Of a stretch of 18,319 nt of DNA, positions 7,001 through 12,394 are shown piece by piece. Each line of letters begins with the position of its first letter. Position 1 is the stretch's first letter. Source of the DNA: Vulcanimicrobiota bacterium (GTDB lineage: Bacteria > Eremiobacterota > Eremiobacteria > Baltobacterales > Baltobacteraceae). The stretch covers positions 1 to 18,319 of the forward strand of contig JAQBPL010000368.1 of assembly GCA_028287545.1 (NCBI GenBank), written 5' to 3'. The notes below the pieces were generated by a model. The model was given only the letters and a program-made list of their open reading frames with translations, was not told the origin of the DNA and made no database searches. The position numbers were made by a program, and so were the translations under genes.

Positions 7001-7772
7001 GGCTCACCGCGCGTTTCCACAGATCCCACGAGCGCGCGACGAGACTCGCCTGCGTCTGCGTGGCATGGCGCGCTTCCTCGGCGGTCAGGAACTTTACCGG
7101 ACCCATCCGCAGCGCTTCGCCTTCGAGCTGCGCGTCTTGCGCGGTGTAGTAGGCGCGAAATACGGCCTCGGGGATGGACCCGGCGACCGCGACCATGCCG
7201 TGTCCGCGCATCAAGGCAACGTTTGCGGTGCCGAGCGTCCGCGCGAGCGCGTCGCCGAGCGCGTTGCTGCTGACCAGCAAGTCCGTCGCCGGACCGCCGG
7301 CATCGCGAATCTCGAAGACCGGGATGCCGTCGGTGCCCAGGAACGCGCCCATGTGGAAGACCGCGCGCAGCGGCACGCTGGAGACGCCGAACGGGATCAC
7401 CGCCGGCGTGTGCGCGTGCACGACCGATTGCACGTCGGGGCGGGCCTTGTAGATCGCGCCGTGGATGAAGCGTTCGAGGTAACTCGTCGCGCCGTTCGCG
7501 TCGAGCGGCGTGCTCTCGAGATCGTAGGTCAGCACGTCGGCCGCGGTCACCAGCGCCGGCGCCATGCTGCGCGCGAGCCAGTAGCGGTTCGCGTCGGACG
7601 GATCGCGCACGCTGACGTGACCGAACCCGTCCACCACGCCCTCGTGCGCCAGCACGCGATTGGCGACGGCGAGGTCGTCGCGGGTCGCGGCCGGCGGCCC
7701 GGCGGCGGCGGCGGGTCCGGCGGCGGCGGCCGAAACCGCGAGGACGCCGAGCAAGAACTGCGGTCGATCCAT
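6996..7772 (-). CDS. Exported class II aldolase/adducin family protein
   Basis: A 258-residue protein of the class II (zinc) aldolase/adducin fold, the family of fuculose- and ribulose-phosphate aldolases/epimerases and related decarboxylases. Family blocks are GFGHVSVRDP near residue 50, VVHAHTPAVIPFG with H119 and H121, and MRGHGMVAVAG with H191; the three histidines match the zinc ligand pattern. Unlike typical cytosolic members it starts with an apparent signal peptide (MDRPQFLLGVLAVSAAAAG, then PAAAAG). This looks like a Tat-type leader (RRxFL) in which the twin arginine has become RP, so Sec or degenerate Tat export is possible. The start at 7772 is fixed by AAGGGAG on the minus strand 5 bases upstream; a longer open frame reaching 8042 overlaps the opposite gene and is not favoured. 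It is first in an operon with the dehydrogenase and transporter. Confidence 0.85.
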   Translation of the reverse strand: MDRPQFLLGVLAVSAAAAGPAAAAGPPAATRDDLAVANRVLAHEGVVDGFGHVSVRDPSDANRYWLARSMAPALVTAADVLTYDLESTPLDANGATSYLERFIHGAIYKARPDVQSVVHAHTPAVIPFGVSSVPLRAVFHMGAFLGTDGIPVFEIRDAGGPATDLLVSSNALGDALARTLGTANVALMRGHGMVAVAGSIPEAVFRAYYTAQDAQLEGEALRMGPVKFLTAEEARHATQTQASLVARSWDLWKRAVSH

Positions 7773-7801
7773 AGCCGCTCCCTTGGCGCGACTGGCTAGC
7801 C

Positions 7802-7839
7802 GCACCCCCGGGCGTGAACCGGGAGCCCGCTCGGGGTGC
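7802..7839. promoter_or_regulatory. Long imperfect hairpin/palindrome in divergent promoter region
   Basis: GCACCCC-CGGGC (7802-7813) can pair with GCCCG-ctc-GGGGTGC (7825-7839): 12 base pairs with one 3-nt bulge and an 11-nt loop. It lies in the 81-base gap between the divergent aldolase-like gene (start 7772) and the secreted-protein gene (start 7854). It ends one base before the latter's Shine-Dalgarno (AGAAGG, 7841-7846). It could be a shared operator or a 5'UTR structure affecting ribosome access. High GC raises the chance background, so this is a candidate only. Confidence 0.4.
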
Positions 7840-7853
7840 GAGAAGGGTGCGCC

Positions 7854-8267
7854 ATGAAGCGCACGTTCGCCGCGGTCGTCGCCGCCCTGGTCACCACCGC
7901 CGCCGCGTCGGCGCAGTCGTACCCGGGCGATCCGGGGACCGGCACGGAGCGCGGCGTCGAGCAGGTCAACAACTCGGGACAGGTCGGCACGGTGACGCTG
8001 TTCCGCCGCGACGCCGCCACGCGCGTTCAAGTCGCAATGCACGGCGTCGGCGACGGGCGGCTCGAATCGGTGCGCATCTACCGCGGTCCGTCGTGCGACG
8101 ATCTCCAGCCGCGGCCGACGTACTTCTTAGCCGACCTCAAGAACGGCGTCTCGCGCTCCAGCGTCGGCGTGACCCAAGACCGGCTGCTCTCCGGCAACTA
8201 CAACGTCGTCGTGTTCTCCAACAATCACGCGGGCGCGCAAACGGTCGCCTGCGGACACCTGTACTGA
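7854..8267 (+). CDS. Small secreted beta-rich hypothetical protein
   Basis: A 137-residue exported protein. The ATG at 7854 has AGAAGG 7 bases upstream and begins a clean signal peptide (MKRTFAAVVAALVTTAAASA) with likely cleavage before Q21. An in-frame ATG at 7836 would add six charged residues and lacks a good ribosome site. The mature protein is predicted all-beta: SGQVGTVTLFRRD, then VQVAMHGVG, VRIYRGPSCDDL, and NYNVVVFSN with a terminal VACGHLY. C81 and C133 are the only cysteines and could form a disulfide. The order of strands recalls small secreted CHRD or Cu/Zn-superoxide-dismutase-like beta barrels, but the copper-binding HxH pattern is absent, so I do not assign that activity. It faces away from the aldolase operon and converges on the next gene. 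Confidence 0.75.
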   Translation: MKRTFAAVVAALVTTAAASAQSYPGDPGTGTERGVEQVNNSGQVGTVTLFRRDAATRVQVAMHGVGDGRLESVRIYRGPSCDDLQPRPTYFLADLKNGVSRSSVGVTQDRLLSGNYNVVVFSNNHAGAQTVACGHLY

Positions 8268-8304
8268 TCCGCCGATCTCGCTGATCCGAGCGGGCGAACG
8301 AACG

Positions 8305-9030
8305 CTACGTCTTCGCGAACGAGTCGCTTTTGAGCGTCGCCGTGAGATGCGTGTCGGTCGTCTCGGTGCCCTGGACGGTTGCGCGGTGCAGCCGCGCGTT
8401 CACGTCCCAGCGCAGCGGCACCCCAAGGTCGGTTGCGAAGACGAGCGTCCCGTCTTCGTGTTCGTCGAAGCCTTGCGGCCCCGAAACGGTGACCACCGTC
8501 GCCACCGCGATCGTCACCTTGGGTGCATCGACCGTGACGACGCGATAGTTCGTCGAACCCGTGGCCGGCGCATCGGTCGGCGTCGACCAGGTCGTCCCCG
8601 CTTGGAGCGTTTGGTTCGCGAGCAAACCTCGCGCGAGCAACGGCAGCACGCGCGCCGCCTGAACGCTCAACGTGAGCTTCGGGTCGTACAGGAGGTGGCC
8701 GTCCGCCGTGATCGCGACGCGGATCTTCGACTGACGCGTGATCTTTCCGTCGTACGCCGTGTCAACGACGAGGCCGCGGTCACTCGTCGCGGCGACCACG
8801 TCGACTCGCATCGTTCCTGAATCGTCCGCGCCGAACCCGTGATGTTCCGAACTCGCGCCCATCGCGGCCAAAGGCACGCTAAGCCCGCTGATCCGATTCT
8901 CCTGCGTCGTCGACATGCTGTACCCGACGTCGAAGATCACGGTGCGCAGCGGTTTCCCTTCATCGGCGGACGCGAGCGCGGACGCCGCCAAACTGGCACA
9001 TAGCGAGAATACCGCGATGCGAAAGAACAT
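8305..9030 (-). CDS. Secreted hypothetical protein
   Basis: A 241-residue protein of unknown function. The start at 9030 gives a classical Sec signal peptide (MFFRIAVFSLCASLAASALA, cleavage near ASA-DEG); a longer open frame to 9456 would run antisense through the HAD gene and is rejected. The mature region is rich in Thr, Val and Ala with alternating beta-type sequence (TVIFDVGYSMSTTQ, LTLSVQAARVLPLLARGLL, VTIAVATVVTVSGP). It contains no cysteines, transmembrane helices or motif I recognise. A central segment (about 125-150) looks helical and may bind or pack against the beta sheet. It is convergent with the preceding secreted protein (37 bases between stops) and divergent from the HAD gene. 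A periplasmic or surface role is likely from the leader; nothing more can be said. Confidence 0.7.
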   Translation of the reverse strand: MFFRIAVFSLCASLAASALASADEGKPLRTVIFDVGYSMSTTQENRISGLSVPLAAMGASSEHHGFGADDSGTMRVDVVAATSDRGLVVDTAYDGKITRQSKIRVAITADGHLLYDPKLTLSVQAARVLPLLARGLLANQTLQAGTTWSTPTDAPATGSTNYRVVTVDAPKVTIAVATVVTVSGPQGFDEHEDGTLVFATDLGVPLRWDVNARLHRATVQGTETTDTHLTATLKSDSFAKT

Positions 9031-9115
9031 ATCGGACGCCTGGGTTCGCGCGACGCCCGCAAGACGCCGGACGGGCGAGGCGGGCAACGACGATCGGCCT
9101 CGAATGACGCCCGCC

Positions 9116-9826
9116 ATGATCGAGCTGGAGGCGCTGCTGTTCGACACGTTCGGGACGCTCGTCGACTGGCGCACCAGTTTGATCGAGGATCTCGCGGCGT
9201 TCGGCGCGCGGCGCGGCATCGGCGCCGACTGGGCGGCGTTCGCGGACGCGTGGCGCGGCGAGTACGTTCCGTCGATGGATCGCGTGCGGCGGGGCGAGGC
9301 GCCGTGGACGCCGCTCGACGCGCTGCACCGCGAGTCGTTCGACGCGCTCGCGAAACGCTTCGGCTTCGACGGTGCGCTCGACGAAGCGGACCGCGTGTGG
9401 TGCGTCGACCGCTGGCACCGGCTGCGTCCGTGGCCCGACACCGTCGCTGGGCTCACGCGGCTGCGCTCGCGCTACATCGTCGGAACGCTCTCGAACGGCA
9501 ACGTGCGCCTCTTGCTCGATCTCGCGCGCAGCGCGCCGCTACCGATGGACGCGATCTTCTCGGCGGAGCACTTTCGCCACTACAAGCGCGACCCGGAAGT
9601 CTATCGCGGCGCCGTCGAACTGCTCGCGACGCGCCCGGAACGCGTCATGCTGGTCGCCGCGCACAACGACGACCTGCGCGCCGCACGCGCCGAAGGGCTG
9701 CGCACCGGATTCGTCCTGCGGCCGACCGAGTACGGTCCGCACCAAACCCACGACCTCGTCGCGGATGCGGAAAACGACGTCGCGGTGCAGGATCTGAACG
9801 AGCTCGCCGACCGCCTCGGCACCTGA
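9116..9826 (+). CDS. HAD hydrolase, haloacid dehalogenase type II-like
   Basis: A 236-residue HAD-superfamily protein of the (S)-2-haloacid dehalogenase-like group. Motif I is LLFDTFGTLVDW with the nucleophile at D10; the second position after it is Phe rather than the Asp found in HAD phosphatases, which favours the dehalogenase branch. Motif II is GTLSNGN, motif III is HYKRDPEVY (K157), and motif IV is VAAHNDDLRAARAEGLRTGF (N184, D185, D186), followed by the RPTEYGP tail typical of the group. Characterised dehalogenases carry Ser-Ser-Asn where this protein has Ala-Ala-His, so dehalogenase activity is uncertain. The start is either this ATG or the in-frame ATG at 9104; neither has a clear Shine-Dalgarno. 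The region 9031-9115 is the divergent promoter shared with the secreted protein. Confidence 0.85.
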   Translation: MIELEALLFDTFGTLVDWRTSLIEDLAAFGARRGIGADWAAFADAWRGEYVPSMDRVRRGEAPWTPLDALHRESFDALAKRFGFDGALDEADRVWCVDRWHRLRPWPDTVAGLTRLRSRYIVGTLSNGNVRLLLDLARSAPLPMDAIFSAEHFRHYKRDPEVYRGAVELLATRPERVMLVAAHNDDLRAARAEGLRTGFVLRPTEYGPHQTHDLVADAENDVAVQDLNELADRLGT

Positions 9827-9866
9827 CGCCGGTGAAGCCCGGCTCCCCGGCGATGCAAACCGGCGC

Positions 9867-9880
9867 GCGGAAACTTCCGC
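9867..9880. promoter_or_regulatory. Short palindrome upstream of acyl-CoA synthetase
   Basis: GCGGAA and TTCCGC flank a 2-nt centre, making a 14-base inverted repeat 22 bases before the synthetase ATG, in the 76-base gap after the HAD gene. It could be a regulator-binding half-site pair or part of a leader hairpin. At this GC content a 6-bp arm is not rare. Confidence 0.25.
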
Positions 9881-9902
9881 TCGCGCGCGAAGCGGAGCGG
9901 TG

Positions 9903-11387
9903 ATGACCCGTTCGATCCTCGACGCGCTCGACGCCCACGCTGCCGACCGGCCGCAAGCGCTCGCCCTCGACAACGTCAGCTACGGCGAGCTGCGCGCCGC
10001 GTCGCTGCGGGTCGCCGAACGCCTGCGCGCCGTCGGCGTGCGGTCCGGCGACCGGCTCGCGATCTACGCCGAGAACAGCCCCGGCTTCATCTACGCCTAC
10101 CTCGGCGGGCTGCGGGCGGGCGCGATCGTCGTCCCGGTCAACGTCCTCTATCGCAGTTCCGACCTCGAACACGTGCTCTCCGACGCCGCACCAGCCGCGG
10201 TCTGCGTCTCCGAGCGCAGCGAGCCGTTCGCGCGCGCCGAGGGACGAACGCTGATCCGGCTCGACGACGTCGAGCGCTGGGCGCTGGACCCGCGCGGCGC
10301 CATGCTGGCGGATCCGGTGCCGCCGCAGGCAGACGACGTCGCGATCCTCATCTATACGAGCGGTACGACCGGCCGATCGAAGGGCGCCGAGCTAACCCAC
10401 GGCAACCTCGGCGCGATCGCGGACGCGCTCGTCGAGGCGTGGCACTGGACCAGCGACGACACGCTGCTGCTCACCCTGCCGCTCTTTCACGTGCACGGCC
10501 TGGGCGCCGGCGTGAACGGCGCGCTCGTCGCCGGCGGACGCGTGCTGCTGCGCGAACGGTTCGATGCCCCCTCGGTCGTCGCGGCGCTCGCCGGCGGCAA
10601 AGCGACGATGTTCTTCGGCGTCCCGACGATGTACGTGCGCATCCTCGAACAGGCGGGCGAAGACGTGCGCTTCGACGGCGTGCGGCTGTTCGTCTCGGGC
10701 TCCGCCGCGCTGCCGGCGACCGTGCACGAAGAGTTCGCGCGGCGCTTCGGCGTCTCGATCCTCGAGCGCTACGGGTCGACCGAGTTCGGATTCGCGCTGA
10801 GCAACCGTTACGAAGGCCCGCGCCACGCCGGAACGGTCGGCTTCCCGCTGCCGCACGTCGACGTGCGCCTCGCGGATCCCGACGGCGTCGACGTCGCGCC
10901 GGGTGAGGCGGGCGAGATTCTGGTGCACGGTCCGAACGTCTGCCGCGGTTACTGGCGCAATGCGTCGGCGACCGCCGAGGCGTTCTCGCTCGACGCCGGC
11001 GGCCGGCGCTGGTATCGCAGCGGCGACATGGCGACGTTCGATCCGCAGCGCGGCTACGTCATCAACGGCCGCTTGAAGGAGCTGGTAATCACCGGCGGCT
11101 TCAACGTCTATCCGATCGAGGTCGAAACCGAACTCTTGCGCCTGCCGGGGATCAGCGCCGCCGCGGTGATCGGCCGCCCCGACGCCGCGCGCGGCGAAGT
11201 TCCGGTTGCGTTCATCGAGTGCGAGCCCGGCTTCGACGAAGCCGGCGCGCTGGCGACGCTGGGCGAGCGGCTGGCGTCCTTCAAAGTCCCGAAAGCCCTG
11301 TACCCGATCGACGCCCTCCCGCGCAACGCGATGGGGAAAGTCGAAAAGCCGCGCTTGCGCGAGCTGCTGGCGCAAGGAAAAGCGTAG
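9903..11387 (+). CDS. Acyl-CoA synthetase (ANL superfamily), malonyl-CoA synthetase-like
   Basis: A 494-residue adenylate-forming acyl-CoA ligase that would activate a carboxylic acid via an acyl-AMP and transfer it to CoA. The P-loop-like motif YTSGTTGRSKG lies at 151-161. Downstream are the acyl-binding ATP motif ERYGSTEFGF, the hinge region YRSGDMATF and GRLKELVITGGFNVYPIEVE. The C-terminal catalytic lysine motif is PRNAMGKVEK. The short length and the segment RYEGPRHAGTVGFPLP after the YGSTE motif resemble MatB/ACSF3 malonyl- or methylmalonyl-CoA synthetases, but the usual MTE is STE here, so substrate is uncertain. Start: ATG at 9903 with GGAG (9894-9897) 5 bases upstream; an adjacent in-frame GTG at 9900 is also possible. 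It is codirectional with the HAD gene and may share its transcript. Confidence 0.9.
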   Translation: MTRSILDALDAHAADRPQALALDNVSYGELRAASLRVAERLRAVGVRSGDRLAIYAENSPGFIYAYLGGLRAGAIVVPVNVLYRSSDLEHVLSDAAPAAVCVSERSEPFARAEGRTLIRLDDVERWALDPRGAMLADPVPPQADDVAILIYTSGTTGRSKGAELTHGNLGAIADALVEAWHWTSDDTLLLTLPLFHVHGLGAGVNGALVAGGRVLLRERFDAPSVVAALAGGKATMFFGVPTMYVRILEQAGEDVRFDGVRLFVSGSAALPATVHEEFARRFGVSILERYGSTEFGFALSNRYEGPRHAGTVGFPLPHVDVRLADPDGVDVAPGEAGEILVHGPNVCRGYWRNASATAEAFSLDAGGRRWYRSGDMATFDPQRGYVINGRLKELVITGGFNVYPIEVETELLRLPGISAAAVIGRPDAARGEVPVAFIECEPGFDEAGALATLGERLASFKVPKALYPIDALPRNAMGKVEKPRLRELLAQGKA

Positions 11388-11413
11388 CGCCGCCGCCGCT
11401 CTTTCGCAGGTCT

Positions 11414-11428
11414 GGAGGGAGTATGTAA
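11414..11428 (+). promoter_or_regulatory. Strong Shine-Dalgarno followed by a start-stop (ATG-TAA)
   Basis: GGAGGGAG (11414-11421) is the strongest ribosome-binding site in the window. It sits directly before an ATG (11423) followed at once by TAA (11426-11428). The real start of the dehydrogenase is ATG 11433, in the same reading frame as neither stop-free alternative. The ribosome site is better spaced for the ATG-TAA than for 11433. This could be a minimal start-stop element that modulates initiation downstream, or a chance ATG. Confidence 0.4.
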
Positions 11429-11432
11429 CACC

Positions 11433-12342
11433 ATGACTGCGATCATTACACCCTTCGGGTTTCGCTCTACGGCGGCCGAGGTAATTCACGGCGTCGATCT
11501 GCCAGGCAAGCGCGCCATCATCACCGGCGGCGTCCGGCATCGGGATCGAGACGGCTCGCGCTCTCGTGAGTGCGGGAGCCGATGTAACGCTTGCCGTTCG
11601 GCGACCGGAAGCCGCGGAGGTCATTGCCGCTGATCTGCGCACTGCTGGAGGGGGCAAAGTCGATGTGCGGGAGATCGACCTCAGCGATCTTGCATCGATC
11701 GGAGTCTTCATCTCAGGGTGGGACGTGCCGCTACACATCCTCGTGAACAATGCGGGGATAATGGCACTTCCGAATCGCGAAGTAACGCCGCAAGGTTGGG
11801 AATTGCAGTTCGCAACGAACTTTCTTGGGCATTTCGCGCTCGCGCTCGGCTTACGTCAAGCGCTCGCGGCGGCCAAGGGCGCCAGAGTCGTGTCGCTCAG
11901 TTCTAGTGCGAATCTTCTCAGTCCGGTTGTGTTCGACGACCTTCATTTTAACTTCCGGCCGTACGAGCCGTTCGCGGCTTACGCGCAGTCAAAGACCGCC
12001 TGTGCGCTAATAGCAGTGGAAATGACCCGACGCTGGTCTGCCGATAGGATCTTCGCAAATGCGCTGAATCCTGGTGCGATCGCGACAGGTCTCCAGAGGC
12101 ACACCGGTGGACTGAAAACGCCGCTCGAGCGGCGGAAGACGCCGGAGCAAGGAGCAGCCACGTCAGTCCTGCTTGCCGCATCGCCGCTGCTGGAAGGCAT
12201 CGGTGGGCGCTATTTCGAGGACTGCAACGAGGCTCCGGTAGTCGAAAAACGGACGGCTGATTTCGTAGGCGTCGCACCGTACGCCATCGATCCGGACAAT
12301 GCGCGTCGTCTATGGGAGACCAGCGCGCAAATGATTCGATGA
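11433..12342 (+). pseudogene. Short-chain dehydrogenase/reductase (retinol dehydrogenase-like), broken by a frameshift
   Basis: An SDR-family NAD(P)-dependent oxidoreductase read in two frames. The first frame begins ITPFGFRSTAAEVIHGVDLP, then GKRAIITGG. The second continues from 11533 as SGIGIETARALVSAGADVTLA and runs to the stop at 12342. The break is at 11529-11533 in the cofactor loop TGGxxGIG, where two bases seem to be missing (GGC GGC G|TCC GGC ATC). Joined, the protein is about 303 residues, normal for this branch. Further motifs are intact: NNAG (11746-11757), SLSSSANLLSP and YAQSK with the catalytic Tyr at 11980 and Lys at 11992. The gene is lower in GC than its neighbours (31 of 60 G/C at 12001-12060 against 47 of 60 at 15241-15300), suggesting acquisition. 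Since the rest of the frame is undamaged, a recent mutation or an assembly error is likely. Confidence 0.85.
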
Positions 12343-12394
12343 CGCACCGTGTTCAGCCGGCCCGCCCTGTAACTGTTACTCCTTCGCGGGTCTG

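Noticed and set aside
5822..7273. 483-codon open frame on the plus strand
   Set aside because: Antisense to the FAD dehydrogenase and aldolase-like genes with arginine-rich, low-information sequence; no family match.
8268..8304. Rho-independent terminator between the two convergent secreted-protein genes
   Set aside because: CTCG-CTGATC-CGAG gives only four base pairs with no T-run on either strand.
8915..9115. Upstream extension of the HAD gene
   Set aside because: It overlaps the signal peptide region of the divergent secreted protein, and HAD proteins of this group begin a few residues before the FDxFGT motif.
10392..11750. 452-codon open frame on the minus strand
   Set aside because: Lies antisense to the acyl-CoA synthetase, whose motifs are unambiguous; composition is Arg/Ala/Asp-rich.
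12366..12376. GTAAC-T-GTTAC palindrome between the SDR and FUSC stops as a terminator
   Set aside because: Only 5-bp AT-containing arms with a 1-nt centre, which cannot form a stable hairpin, and no T-run follows.
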